From positions 1 to 64,000 of the forward strand of contig JAEZGM010000050.1 in NCBI GenBank assembly GCA_023416955.1: a stretch of DNA of 64,000 bases. Direction: 5' to 3'. Both the position numbers and the translations under genes were made by a program. Positions 50,689-59,587 of this stretch are shown piece after piece. This DNA is from Bacillota bacterium. Its GTDB lineage: Bacteria; Bacillota; Clostridia; Oscillospirales; Acutalibacteraceae. Within the stretch, counting starts at the first letter, position 1. Each line of letters opens with the position of its first letter. The notes below the pieces were generated by a model, which was given only the letters and a program-made list of their open reading frames with translations, was not told the DNA's origin and did no database searches.

Positions 50689-51293
50689 TGCCATTTTATT
50701 TTAATCCGGGACAGCTCGATCAAAAGGTTGATGTGCTTGAATTCATCAACTCCGGAATCGCTTACGGATGGAATCCTGTAAGAACCATATACGCATCAGT
50801 AGAGCAGTTGACACAGAAAAATCTATTTTCAGAGGTTGGAATCGGTGTTCGATCCGTAAAATTTACGATCCGAAAGCAGAATCTAACACTTGGGAATGCC
50901 TTTCGCTGGCAGGGAGATTTTTATTTTCTGACGCAGGTTGACGAAATTCAGCGGCTTTACTACGAAGTCACAGCGGCCAGAATCGAACCGAAAACCTGTG
51001 CGGTCACGCGTATTACCACTACAAAAAATGAGCTGAAAAACCCGGTGAAGCAAAAAGAGATTTTGCTTACCTTCCCGGGGTGCTTGGTGGAAAAGTATAT
51101 GGGATATGCTCAGCAGAAGCCGCAGGCCGTCAGCGAAATGCAGTATGTGCTGGTAACCCCGAAAGCCATTGACCTGCTGCTGGCCGATCTGGTTGAAATT
51201 GATGGTGTTACCTATAACGTGCAGATTGCGCACACGCTGGACCAGTACAAAAACGAATATGAAATCGTTGTGAAAAAGGATGTGGGCGCATGA
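50688..51293 (+). CDS. Head closure / head-tail joining protein
   Basis: The 201-aa beta-rich product has QKVDVLEFINSGIAYGWNPV and later a second repeat-like half ending ADLVEIDGVTYNVQIAHT. This is typical of SPP1 gp16-like joining proteins, though about twice as long. It overlaps the gene after it by 4 bp. Confidence 0.7.
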   Translation: MPFYFNPGQLDQKVDVLEFINSGIAYGWNPVRTIYASVEQLTQKNLFSEVGIGVRSVKFTIRKQNLTLGNAFRWQGDFYFLTQVDEIQRLYYEVTAARIEPKTCAVTRITTTKNELKNPVKQKEILLTFPGCLVEKYMGYAQQKPQAVSEMQYVLVTPKAIDLLLADLVEIDGVTYNVQIAHTLDQYKNEYEIVVKKDVGA

Positions 51294-51811
51294 GCTATGG
51301 CCACATATACCCGATTCCGGAATCGTTTTTAGATCAGCAGCAGAGTGTCAATGACTTAGACGCGTTGACAGAAGAGTTGGACGCAATTTTGGAGCAATTC
51401 CCCCGGAAGCGGCGCGAACTCCATGAGCAGTTGGGCCAGATGATGCAAGAAGAGGTTAATGCGCAGATTGCGCAGGCAGGGTTTAAAGGCGGAGGTGACC
51501 GGCTGAAAAGCTGGCAGGAAGTGAATGTAGGCAGCGGCGGCGGTTATGCCGCCGTCAGGCCGACAAACACGACCACCGGGAGCAACAGCCCGGGAGCCAT
51601 TACTAATTATAATGAAGCGGGGCACAAAATCCGAAAACCGGGGCTGAAAGTGCATCGCGGCAAAAAGAAATATCGGTACCGGCCGAAAATCAATGTGCCG
51701 TATGTAGACGGAAAGCATTTTTATGATGCCGCTCGCAGGAACGTTGAGGAAAAGGCCATACAGATAGTTGAGGATTTCGTAGACGAAATAGCAAAAGAGC
51801 TGGAGGGCTGA
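51290..51811 (+). CDS. Tail completion / HK97 gp10-like protein
   Basis: The 173-aa product has a helical N-terminus (QFPRKRRELHEQLGQMMQEE) and a basic, Gly/Lys-rich middle (KKKYRYRPKIN). The ending HFYDAARRNVEEKAIQIV is characteristic of gp10-like neck proteins. Confidence 0.75.
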   Translation: MSYGHIYPIPESFLDQQQSVNDLDALTEELDAILEQFPRKRRELHEQLGQMMQEEVNAQIAQAGFKGGGDRLKSWQEVNVGSGGGYAAVRPTNTTTGSNSPGAITNYNEAGHKIRKPGLKVHRGKKKYRYRPKINVPYVDGKHFYDAARRNVEEKAIQIVEDFVDEIAKELEG

Positions 51812-51813
51812 CG

Positions 51814-52263
51814 GTGGTTACTACAAAGCAGATCATGAACGCGATCAACAAATTGTTGGTTGAAAAGTTGGCTGCCGAATGCGTGTACAGAAACCGGTGC
51901 CCAGAAGGATTCGAGCGCCCTAGCTATCTGATAGAAGCAATTTCCAACGGCAGCGACTCCGCAAACTGTCGCACGGTGGAACAGACAGCGTATTTGACAA
52001 TAACCTGTTTTGCTGCAGTGGACGAATTTGGAGATAGCGACGACAGCACGCTGATTGACCTTCAGGATGGAGTCATGAATCTGTTTCGGCCGGGGTATCT
52101 TCGGGTAGGCGACCGGGCGCTGAAAGTTAAAGCCAGCACCGGCGGAGCGGATTTCGACCGGTCCTATGTTGACTTGCAGCTGGAATTTTTCGATGACCGG
52201 TCCGACGAAGCGAATACGGCACCATTGATGGAAACAATTGAATTTACCTTAAAGGAGGAATAA
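51814..52263 (+). CDS. Tail terminator-like protein
   Basis: The 149-aa product (KQIMNAINKLLVEKLAAE at the N-terminus, beta-rich C-terminus ending METIEFTLKEE) fits the small minor tail/tail-terminator proteins found just before the sheath gene in PBSX-like phages. The GTG start lies 2 bp after the previous stop. Confidence 0.7.
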   Translation: MVTTKQIMNAINKLLVEKLAAECVYRNRCPEGFERPSYLIEAISNGSDSANCRTVEQTAYLTITCFAAVDEFGDSDDSTLIDLQDGVMNLFRPGYLRVGDRALKVKASTGGADFDRSYVDLQLEFFDDRSDEANTAPLMETIEFTLKEE

Positions 52264-52265
52264 CC

Positions 52266-53336
52266 ATGGGATTACCTGATATTAATATCAGTTTTAAAAA
52301 CGCAGCCGCCACAGTGGTTCGGCGCGCTTCGCGCGGGATTGTGGCGGTTATTTTACTGGATTCTGCGGCGGGAACCGCCGGGGCGCACATTATGACCGCG
52401 GAGACACAGATTCCGACGGCACTCAGCGCGGTGAACAAAACCTATCTTTCACAGATTTTTATCGGCTATGTCAATCAGCCAAGCAAGGTTATTGCTTATG
52501 TGCTGGCCGCCGATGCGGAGGACTTTTCCGCTGCTCTTGCGTATTTTGCTACACAGAAAATTAATTATGTGGTCGGCCCGCAGGACTGCACCGCCACACA
52601 GGCCGCTGAAATTGTTACATGGGTAAAGGCACAGCGGGCAGACAAACGCACCCCAAAAGGAATTGTACCGGATACCGCGGCGGACAATGAGGGGATTATT
52701 AATTTTACTACGGACGAAATCCGGGTAGGTGATAAAACGTATTCCACAGCGGCCTACTGCGGACGTATGGCGGGGCTGATTGCCGGTACGCCGGTAAAAA
52801 TATCCTGTACTTACGCGCCGCTGCCCGAGGTTCTTGACGTGAAGCGGTTGACCGGAGCCGAAATGGATGCTGCGGTGGATGCCGGACAGCTGATTGTTTT
52901 CCACGACGGCGAAAAAGTAAAAGTCGGCCGCGGCGTGAACAGTCTGACGACCGTCACGGAAACCAAGAACGAAACATTTAAAAAAATCAAGATCATTGAA
53001 GCGGTCGACATGATTCAGGACGATGTGCGATTGCAGACGCAGGATAGCTACATCGGGAAATACAGCAACAGCTACGATCATAAGTGCCTGCTGATTACCG
53101 CGATCAGCGAATACCTGAAACAGTTGGAGCAGGATGATGTGGTGCAGAAGGACAGCTCTTCCGTCAGCCTTGACCTTGACAAACAGCGGGACTATTTGGA
53201 AAGCAAAGGGATTGACACGTCGAAAATGTCGGAACAGGACATTAAAAGCGCCGATACCGGCGCGAAGGTATTCTTGTCAGGGAAAGCAAAAATTCTTGAT
53301 ACAATTGAAGACGTTGACCTGGACTTTAGTATTTAA
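52266..53336 (+). CDS. xkdK: Tail sheath protein (XkdK-like)
   Basis: The 356-aa product has the contractile-sheath pattern: N-terminal RRASRGIVAVILLDSA, a middle domain with TPKGIVPDTAADNEGIINF, and a C-terminal domain with DMIQDDVRLQTQDSYIGKYS and ISEYLKQLEQDDV. Its presence shows a contractile (myovirus-type) tail. AAGGAGG precedes the ATG. Confidence 0.95.
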   Translation: MGLPDINISFKNAAATVVRRASRGIVAVILLDSAAGTAGAHIMTAETQIPTALSAVNKTYLSQIFIGYVNQPSKVIAYVLAADAEDFSAALAYFATQKINYVVGPQDCTATQAAEIVTWVKAQRADKRTPKGIVPDTAADNEGIINFTTDEIRVGDKTYSTAAYCGRMAGLIAGTPVKISCTYAPLPEVLDVKRLTGAEMDAAVDAGQLIVFHDGEKVKVGRGVNSLTTVTETKNETFKKIKIIEAVDMIQDDVRLQTQDSYIGKYSNSYDHKCLLITAISEYLKQLEQDDVVQKDSSSVSLDLDKQRDYLESKGIDTSKMSEQDIKSADTGAKVFLSGKAKILDTIEDVDLDFSI

Positions 53337-53353
53337 AAGGAGGTGCCTACAGG

Positions 53354-53785
53354 ATGGACAGCGCAAAAAGGATTGTTTCCGGTACATGGGGCGAAGTGTG
53401 GCTTGACGGCGACTACGTTTCCGAGTGCTACGGATGCAAGCTGGCCGCGAAAACCAATAAGGAAAAGGTTCAGCTTGCGGGGAAAATGGCGGTTGACAAT
53501 AAGGTGACCAACATTGAACTGACTGGAAGCCTGAAACTGCACAAGTGCAGCAGCCGCATGGCGCGGGTAATTGGCGAAAAGTTGAAATCCGGACGGGACG
53601 TGCGGTTCACGGTTATTTCCAAATTGGACGACCCGGACGCCTACGGCGCGGAGCGCGTTTCCGCGACCGGGGTTTCGTTCGACGATCTGACGCTTGCCGA
53701 TTGGGAAGTAGGGAAAATCGGTTCCACAGAAAATCCGTTTACCTATACGGATTACGAATTTCTTGACCTGATTCCGGAGGCGTAA
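53354..53785 (+). CDS. xkdM: Tail tube protein (XkdM-like)
   Basis: The 143-aa product shows the XkdM/DUF2001 pattern: RIVSGTWGEVWLDGDYVSEC, KLKSGRDVRFTVISKLDDPDA and the ending WEVGKIGSTENPFTYTDYEF. It forms the inner tube inside the sheath. AAAAGGAGGTG upstream gives a strong SD. Confidence 0.93.
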   Translation: MDSAKRIVSGTWGEVWLDGDYVSECYGCKLAAKTNKEKVQLAGKMAVDNKVTNIELTGSLKLHKCSSRMARVIGEKLKSGRDVRFTVISKLDDPDAYGAERVSATGVSFDDLTLADWEVGKIGSTENPFTYTDYEFLDLIPEA

Positions 53786-53787
53786 GC

Positions 53788-53847
53788 ATGAAGCAAACAA
53801 CTACTATTAGCATTGTCGGAATGAAGCCTTATTTAAAGAAAAATTGA
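53788..53847 (+). CDS. Possible 19-aa phage peptide
   Basis: GGAGG lies 7 nt before an ATG that encodes MKQTTTISIVGMKPYLKKN. It starts 2 bp after the tube gene stop. A real small product, a remnant or a translational relay to the chaperone gene are all possible. Confidence 0.35.
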   Translation: MKQTTTISIVGMKPYLKKN

Positions 53848-53868
53848 TAAAAGTTACGGAGGAAAACC

Positions 53869-54243
53869 ATGGACAACACGCTTGACCTTTTACTAAAAAT
53901 GGAAATCCCGAATGCGCCTGAAAAGCAAGTGAAACAGAAGCGGCTCAGCAAGGAATGCGGCGGAAACGTAATATTTACCGTTCGTGCGCTTTCCTACAGC
54001 CGCGCCGCCGAAATTCAGGAAGAGCACCGGTTTGACGGGGATATGCCGATTTTTATCCTGCTGGAGGGTCTGGCCTCCCCTGACCTGAAATCCCCGGAAC
54101 TGCTGGCAAAGTATGCCGCACCGACCCCGGCGGAGCTGCTGAAAAAAATGCTTCTGCCCGGGGAAATCGAAGACCTTTCCCGCGAGGTGGAAAAATTAAG
54201 TGGTTACCGGATTGATACGTTGGAAGAGGTTAAAAAAAAATAG
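53869..54243 (+). CDS. xkdN: Tail assembly chaperone, short form (XkdN-like)
   Basis: The 124-aa product (PEKQVKQKRLSKECGGNVIF, FTVRALSYSRAAEIQEEHRF) fits XkdN-type chaperones, which coat the tape measure during tail assembly. It ends TLEEVKKK at a TAG directly behind nine A residues. An extended form arises if ribosomes slip -1 there. GGAGG precedes the ATG. Confidence 0.88.
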   Translation: MDNTLDLLLKMEIPNAPEKQVKQKRLSKECGGNVIFTVRALSYSRAAEIQEEHRFDGDMPIFILLEGLASPDLKSPELLAKYAAPTPAELLKKMLLPGEIEDLSREVEKLSGYRIDTLEEVKKK

Positions 54244-54386
54244 AAGATGATCCTGAAATAAGCCTGATGTACTGCCTGTTTCGGGACAAAAACATTATGC
54301 CAGGCGCGTATTACGGTTTGCCCGCAGGGGAAAAGCTGATGATACGCGCCTTTATGACGAAATTTTATGAGGAGTTGAGCAAATAA
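54232..54386 (+). other. -1 frameshift site and extension of the tail chaperone
   Basis: GTT followed by A9 at 54229-54240 precedes TAG. A -1 slip reads on as IEDDPEISLMYCLFRDKN and further to EELSK, 48 extra residues, with the stop at 54384-54386, one base before the tape measure ATG. This gives a fusion of about 172 aa, like the lambda G/GT pair. Confidence 0.85.
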
Positions 54387-56423
54387 ATGGCAAGGGAAAT
54401 CAGCATAGCAATCAGTGCAAAAGACAATTTTACTCAGGCTATAACCACCATGCGAAACGCAAACTCCTCATTTAACAAAGACCTTTCAGGGACGATGCAA
54501 AAACTTGACGCCCTGAACAAAACAAAAATTGACCTGAAGGTAGATACAGACAAAGCCAAAAACGCACTGAAGGACGCTGAAAAACAATTCGCGTCGACCG
54601 GCAGCGCAGCAGACAAAATGGCGGTAGAAATTGCCAGCGCAAATTATGATCAGGCCCGCCAGAATTTGGACCTTGTATCCAAAAACGCCCGGCAGGCTGA
54701 AAAGGATATTTTGAGCATGACCGACGCGGTCAGTAAAGCTGATAACCGCGCAGGGAGTGGAAAAAGCGGAATCTCAAGCGCTATGAGCGCAATTGCACAG
54801 GCCGGATTTACAAAAATGATCGGGGATACGGCCAGCCAAATGGCAAATACATTTGTAGGCAGCGCATACGGATCCGCTGCGGGAACAATGTTCGGCAGCA
54901 CATTAAGTGGCGCCGCTTCTGGTGCGGCAATGGGAAGTTTGATCAATCCCGGTATTGGTACAGCGGTCGGCGCTGCGGTCGGCGCTGGAGTTGGCGCGAT
55001 TAATGGTGCGGTGCAAAACTTCCAAAAAGAGGACGACGCATTTAAGTCCGTTGTGCAGGACAGTTATAATTCGGCTAAGCAGTCACAAAGTGACACATTG
55101 ACAAGCGGAATAAGCATTGCATCACAAAGAGAACAAGATAAGATTTCTTTTACTACATTGCTAAAAGGCTCAAAAAACGCTGGTACATTCCTTTCTCAGG
55201 TTCAGGACTTTGCAGACGAGACTCCATTTGAGTATGATGATCTGACTAAAATTAGCAAGACCATGCTGGCATACGGATACAAGCAAAACGATATTCTTCC
55301 GTTAATGACAAAAGTTGGAGATGCAGGTTCAGCACTCGGTATGGGAAAAGACGACATGAATTATGTCGCAACAAGCCTCGGAAGAATGCAAAACAGCGGG
55401 AAAACAACGCTTGAATATTTGAATCCATTACTTGAGCGTGGCGTAGATGTTTGGAAGTACCTTTCGGAGGCTAGCGGGAAGACCAAGGAACAAGTTCAGG
55501 ACATGGTATCTAAAGGCTTGGTTCCAGGCGCGCAGGCAGCAAAGGCCATTGCTGACTACATGGGAAAAGACTATAAGGGCAGTATGGATTTGCAAGCAAA
55601 GTCATACGCAGGGAGACTCAGCTCCTTGGAAGATGCCCAAAACAATGTAAACGCAGCAATGGGGAAGGGATTTGAAGACGAACGCAAAAAAGGAATACAA
55701 GCTCAAACCGAATGGCTTAGCGGAGCGTCGGGCGCAAAAATGCAGGACGCATATTCCATGATTGGAACATGGCAGGCGTCACTGAAAAACCAGGAGGAAG
55801 AACTAGTGCGTAAGGCGATGGACACTGCCATGAATTCCGCCGAGTACAAAACAGCCAAAGCTGCTGATAGTCAGGCAGAAATGGGAAAAATCCTTGCCGA
55901 AGCGCAAATTAAAGGCGAAAACGATTATAAAAAAACCGATGGGTACAAGCTGCAAGTCGAGCAGGATAAAAGTCTTGTTCAGGGGATTCGCGATAGCATG
56001 GTCGCTGATGGGATATATAAAAATTACGGATATGATATGGGAATAGAATTTTCAAAAGGAATGGCAGAAACAGCTCAGCAAGGTATTAAAGATGCAACGA
56101 CCCCGAAAGGGTATACCTATTCTTCAGCTAGTACAAGCGGAATCGGCACTGGTGGATCTCGTGGAAGTGCGCCTGCAATAAACCAATATCCTGGAAGGGC
56201 ACCGGGATTCGCGACTGGAGTCTTTAGGGTGCCATACAACGGATACCCTGCAATTTTGCATGAAGGTGAAACAGTTAATACGGCAGTTGAAGCCAGGTCG
56301 AATAAAGCAAACCCCCAAATTTTGATTACTGGAAATGACTTTAATGTCCGAAATGATGACGATCCAGAAAAAATCGCAAGAGCTATCGTAAGCGAAATCA
56401 AGAAAGCCTCATTAATCACTTGA
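54387..56423 (+). CDS. Tape measure protein
   Basis: The 678-aa protein has a coiled-coil N-terminus (about 1-120), a long Ala/Gly-rich hydrophobic zone (about 125-215) and the tape-measure domain signature DFADETPFEYDDLTKISKTM. Its C-terminus has FRVPYNGYPAILHEGETV, common in tape measure proteins. It sets tail length. The length is short for the class, predicting a short tail of roughly 100 nm by the usual 1.5 Angstrom per residue rule. Confidence 0.92.
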   Translation: MAREISIAISAKDNFTQAITTMRNANSSFNKDLSGTMQKLDALNKTKIDLKVDTDKAKNALKDAEKQFASTGSAADKMAVEIASANYDQARQNLDLVSKNARQAEKDILSMTDAVSKADNRAGSGKSGISSAMSAIAQAGFTKMIGDTASQMANTFVGSAYGSAAGTMFGSTLSGAASGAAMGSLINPGIGTAVGAAVGAGVGAINGAVQNFQKEDDAFKSVVQDSYNSAKQSQSDTLTSGISIASQREQDKISFTTLLKGSKNAGTFLSQVQDFADETPFEYDDLTKISKTMLAYGYKQNDILPLMTKVGDAGSALGMGKDDMNYVATSLGRMQNSGKTTLEYLNPLLERGVDVWKYLSEASGKTKEQVQDMVSKGLVPGAQAAKAIADYMGKDYKGSMDLQAKSYAGRLSSLEDAQNNVNAAMGKGFEDERKKGIQAQTEWLSGASGAKMQDAYSMIGTWQASLKNQEEELVRKAMDTAMNSAEYKTAKAADSQAEMGKILAEAQIKGENDYKKTDGYKLQVEQDKSLVQGIRDSMVADGIYKNYGYDMGIEFSKGMAETAQQGIKDATTPKGYTYSSASTSGIGTGGSRGSAPAINQYPGRAPGFATGVFRVPYNGYPAILHEGETVNTAVEARSNKANPQILITGNDFNVRNDDDPEKIARAIVSEIKKASLIT

Positions 56424-56426
56424 TGT

Positions 56427-56454
56427 TGATTATTCGCTCTGTCGTGCTATAATG
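56427..56454 (+). promoter_or_regulatory. Promoter of the lipoprotein moron
   Basis: TTGATT (56427-56432), 16 bp and TATAAT (56449-56454) with an extended -10 TGC lie 25 bp before the lipoprotein start, inside the tail operon. Confidence 0.75.
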
Positions 56455-56479
56455 GAATAAAATTACAGGGGGATTCGAA

Positions 56480-57112
56480 ATGAAAAAGGCATTTACTCTT
56501 TTGTTATCTTTAATCTTGATTTTGACTATAGCCGCATGTAACCAGCAAGAAAAGAGCAGTAAAGCAATTGATGTAAAAAATGGATATGCAACTAGCGGAA
56601 ATGGACGTATTGAATGGTTTCAGCTTAATCCAGATGACCTCCTAAAAGGGATAAATAAACGCGCTACTACAAATGGTTACAAAGAATTAAAAATTTTAAA
56701 AAATACTGATAAATCAAATCACGATTCGCATATGTTTAGCAATAATGGCGACACTTGGTACATTCTTGCGCATACTTGGGATTCTGATTACGATCCAAAG
56801 GAAGCCAACAATAAAATACATAAAATTGAGATAAGCCTTTTCGCCAAAAATGAAGAACAAGCAAAAACAAATGGGTATTATATGAATACTTTAATTGATA
56901 TGTTTAATCCAGGGATGGCTGAAAAGGTGACTGATGCACTCTGTGTATATAAAGAAGCACCAGAGAATACTCCAAATGTTAGACAAGTGGTGTGCGGAAA
57001 TGTTAAATACTCGTATATATTTTCCAAAACAGACACGCCGGAGTTTTATATTGAACCTGATAAAGTTGAAGTTGAAGCAAAAGGAAATGTGTCACCGATT
57101 AAGCCTAAATAA
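56480..57112 (+). CDS. Lipoprotein inserted in the tail operon (moron)
   Basis: The 210-aa product has a signal peptide with lipobox TIAAC (Cys20) and a soluble domain with GRIEWFQLNPDDLLKGINKR and HTWDSDYDP. It should be anchored on the outside of the host membrane. The gene is visibly more A+T-rich than its neighbours and has its own promoter and terminator, so it is probably expressed in the lysogen. Superinfection exclusion or host fitness are possible roles; the sequence does not say which. Confidence 0.85.
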   Translation: MKKAFTLLLSLILILTIAACNQQEKSSKAIDVKNGYATSGNGRIEWFQLNPDDLLKGINKRATTNGYKELKILKNTDKSNHDSHMFSNNGDTWYILAHTWDSDYDPKEANNKIHKIEISLFAKNEEQAKTNGYYMNTLIDMFNPGMAEKVTDALCVYKEAPENTPNVRQVVCGNVKYSYIFSKTDTPEFYIEPDKVEVEAKGNVSPIKPK

Positions 57113-57126
57113 TAAAAATAATGTTT

Positions 57127-57156
57127 AAGCGACTGCCTTCGGGCGGCCGCTTTTTT
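57127..57156 (+). terminator. Terminator of the lipoprotein moron
   Basis: A stem (AAGCG, CTGCC / GGCGG, CGCTT with one internal mismatch) is capped by a TTCG tetraloop and followed by T6. Confidence 0.85.
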
Positions 57157-57178
57157 GTTGCCGAAACGGGGGATGAAG

Positions 57179-57829
57179 ATGCAACGGCTTATCATTATAA
57201 AAAACACGGAGCTGAACAGCGAATTCGCACTTCCGGTGACACCCAGTCAGTTTACAATCGGTCACGGAGTCCGCATTGAAACCATTAATATACACACGTT
57301 AGGTGATGTAAACATTGCAGGGTACCCTACATTGGCCACAATTAAAATAGACTGTATGTTCCCGGCGCAGTACTATCCGTTCTGCAACTTCCAAAATATG
57401 ATTGCGCCTTATGAATATGTAAAGTTGATACAAAACTATATCGACAATAAGCCTTTGCTGCGACTTGTGGTATCTGGCACAACTATTAATCTGCCGGTAA
57501 AAGTTGAGTCCATCGAATTTGGAGAAAAAGACGGCACCAACGATGTTTACGCAACGCTGACCTTCCGAGAGTTCAAAGAGCTTACAGCGGTAAAGGCAGG
57601 GACAACCAAAACAGGGAGCAGTACCGCCCGCGCCAGCAGCGCCGCCGCCACGCCGGTAAAGTCAGCAGCTTACACAGCTGCCCGCGGAGACACGCTGTCG
57701 TCAATCTGCCGCAAACAGTACGGAGACGCAAGCCTGTACGCAAAGCTGGCAAAGTATAACGGGATTAAAAATCCGAACATACTCAAAACAGGACAGATTA
57801 TAAAGATGCCTGCGAAAAGTCAGCTATAA
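57179..57829 (+). CDS. xkdP: LysM tail/baseplate protein (XkdP-like)
   Basis: The 216-aa product has an N-terminal tail domain (about 1-140, LPVTPSQFTIGHGVRIETIN), an Ala/Thr-rich linker and a C-terminal LysM domain (AARGDTLSSICRKQYGDASL ... NILKTGQIIKMP). XkdP proteins sit near the tail tip and bind peptidoglycan. The ATG at 57179 is 6 nt after GGGGG; the ATG at 57173 abuts it. Confidence 0.9.
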   Translation: MQRLIIIKNTELNSEFALPVTPSQFTIGHGVRIETINIHTLGDVNIAGYPTLATIKIDCMFPAQYYPFCNFQNMIAPYEYVKLIQNYIDNKPLLRLVVSGTTINLPVKVESIEFGEKDGTNDVYATLTFREFKELTAVKAGTTKTGSSTARASSAAATPVKSAAYTAARGDTLSSICRKQYGDASLYAKLAKYNGIKNPNILKTGQIIKMPAKSQL

Positions 57830-57832
57830 CAT

Positions 57833-57855
57833 CAAAATCCCAAACGTTTGGGGTT
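57833..57855. repeat. Copy of the CAAAATCCCAAACG repeat, here a terminator-like palindrome
   Basis: CAAAATCCCAAACGTTTGGGG followed by TTTTTG forms a near-perfect palindrome with a T5 run between xkdP and xkdQ. Related copies start at 32620, 36640 and 39257. Confidence 0.6.
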
Positions 57856-57875
57856 TTTGTAGGGAGGGAAAGCGT

Positions 57876-58910
57876 TTGCCAAAGCTATATTTGACGAACA
57901 GCGGGGGAACAACGGATATTACGCAGTTGGCGCCAAGTATCACCTGGTCCGGGAACTATCAGCAGCGCGCCCGGTCACTTGACTTTGGGTTGTTGTCATC
58001 ACCGACAGATAAAAGCATCCCGTCGGTAAAATGCGAAAAGGGTAACGCCGTCACCCTTACCGAAAACGGGAGCACTCTTTTTGAGGGGTATATTTTTACA
58101 CGGCAGAAAAGCACAAACGGAAGTACGATAGACTTCGGGTGCTTTGACCGCGGATTTTTCCTAAAAAACGAAACGTCATATAAATTTACCAATTCCACAC
58201 CCGAGGCGATCACGCGCCGGGTATGTACTGATTTTGGATTTTCGCCTGGAGAGATCGCAGCGACCGGAGTTAAAATCAGCCGTAATTTTTTAGGAAACAC
58301 ACTGTACGATATCATTCAGACGGCATACACGCTCGCGTCAGCACAGACCAAAAAAAAATACCACATTGTTTTTCGTGGGAAAGCGCTGTGCGTGATTGAA
58401 AAAAAGATCACTGAAACCACGCTGGTTATTGAGGGCGGGTCGAATCTAATGGATGCGACGGTATCCGAAAGCATTGAAAACATGATTAATCAAGTTGTGA
58501 TTTACGATAAAAACGATAAGCTGATTAAGACCATGAAAAACGCCGAAGCGATTAAGCTGTACGGCGTGATGCAACAATACCTCCAGAAGCCGGATAAGGA
58601 AGACGTGACCGCAAAAGCCCAAAAAATTCTTGACGATAATCAAGAGGAGCAAAAAATCACACTGAATAATCTCGGAAATATTGCCAACGTCACCGGGGGA
58701 ACGGTAGTCGTGCGCGAACCCTACACAGGCCTTTATGGCCTGTTTTTTATTGATGATGATACTCACACATGGAAAAACGGAATCTATCTCAATAAGCTGG
58801 TGGTGAATTTTAAAAACATCATGGATGAAAAGGACGTCGGGTCCTTGCCAAATAAATCGGGCAGTAAAACGGCGCAAGTAACGAGCTTTTATATTAATAA
58901 GCCAGGGTGA
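57876..58910 (+). CDS. xkdQ: Tail hub protein (XkdQ-like, gp27 fold)
   Basis: The 344-aa product has the XkdQ/YqbQ pattern: ITQLAPSITWSGNYQQRARS, TPEAITRRVCTDFGFSPGEI and a C-terminal KLVVNFKN. These proteins form the central hub of the baseplate. The TTG at 57876 follows GGGAGGG. Confidence 0.92.
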   Translation: MPKLYLTNSGGTTDITQLAPSITWSGNYQQRARSLDFGLLSSPTDKSIPSVKCEKGNAVTLTENGSTLFEGYIFTRQKSTNGSTIDFGCFDRGFFLKNETSYKFTNSTPEAITRRVCTDFGFSPGEIAATGVKISRNFLGNTLYDIIQTAYTLASAQTKKKYHIVFRGKALCVIEKKITETTLVIEGGSNLMDATVSESIENMINQVVIYDKNDKLIKTMKNAEAIKLYGVMQQYLQKPDKEDVTAKAQKILDDNQEEQKITLNNLGNIANVTGGTVVVREPYTGLYGLFFIDDDTHTWKNGIYLNKLVVNFKNIMDEKDVGSLPNKSGSKTAQVTSFYINKPG

Positions 58911-58916
58911 TGAAAA

Positions 58917-59174
58917 ATGGAAGATAATCCATATGTGGAACTATTGCAGATGATGCGACAGCAGGGAAAAAGTCAGATCCCAGTCACAATCCGTTTTGGG
59001 ACCATAATCAGTGCAAACCCGCTAAAAGTCGATGTCGGCAACACAGTACAGGAAAAAGACGATCTGCTGAAAAACGCGGATATCGGGGAACTACACAGCG
59101 GGGATACCGTGCTGCTGGTGCCGATTGAGGACAACCAGCGGCACATTATTATTTGTAGGGTGGTGGGCGTGTGA
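58917..59174 (+). CDS. xkdR: DUF2577 baseplate protein (XkdR-like)
   Basis: The 85-aa product starts with MEDNPYVELLQMMRQQGKSQ, then an OB-fold-like beta segment (LHSGDTVLLVPIEDNQRHII). The place between xkdQ and xkdS is canonical. It overlaps the next start by 4 bp. Confidence 0.88.
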   Translation: MEDNPYVELLQMMRQQGKSQIPVTIRFGTIISANPLKVDVGNTVQEKDDLLKNADIGELHSGDTVLLVPIEDNQRHIIICRVVGV

Positions 59175-59587
59175 ATTTGCTGCCGATGATACAACCGGAA
59201 ATCGCGGACGTTGATACAGAGCCGCCTATGTACCGCGAAGTCGCATGGGACTATGCAAACGACGTGCCTGTTTACAAAAACGGGAATCCAGTATTTGTTG
59301 AGGGAAAAGACGCGGTACTGGTGTGGGCGTGGAACGCGCTGCATACGCCGCGCTTCCGCTTTGAAATTTACACATGGGATTACGGAAACGAAGCGGAGTC
59401 TTTAATCGGTCAGAATTTTTCGAGCGAGCTGAAACAGGCTGAAACCGCGAGGTATGTCCGAGAATGCTTGCTGATTAATCCGTACATCAAAGACGTATCG
59501 GGAATACAGGTCGATTTTAACGACGGAAAGCTGACCGTATCCGGTACTCTGCAAACCATATACGGGGAGGTGGACATAAATGTTTGA
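59171..59587 (+). CDS. xkdS: DUF2634 baseplate wedge protein (XkdS-like)
   Basis: The 138-aa product has YREVAWDYANDVPVYKNGNP, FRFEIYTWDYGNEAESLIGQ and a gp25-like C-terminal beta region (VDFNDGKLTVSGTLQTIYG). The GTG start overlaps the xkdR stop. Confidence 0.88.
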   Translation: MNLLPMIQPEIADVDTEPPMYREVAWDYANDVPVYKNGNPVFVEGKDAVLVWAWNALHTPRFRFEIYTWDYGNEAESLIGQNFSSELKQAETARYVRECLLINPYIKDVSGIQVDFNDGKLTVSGTLQTIYGEVDINV

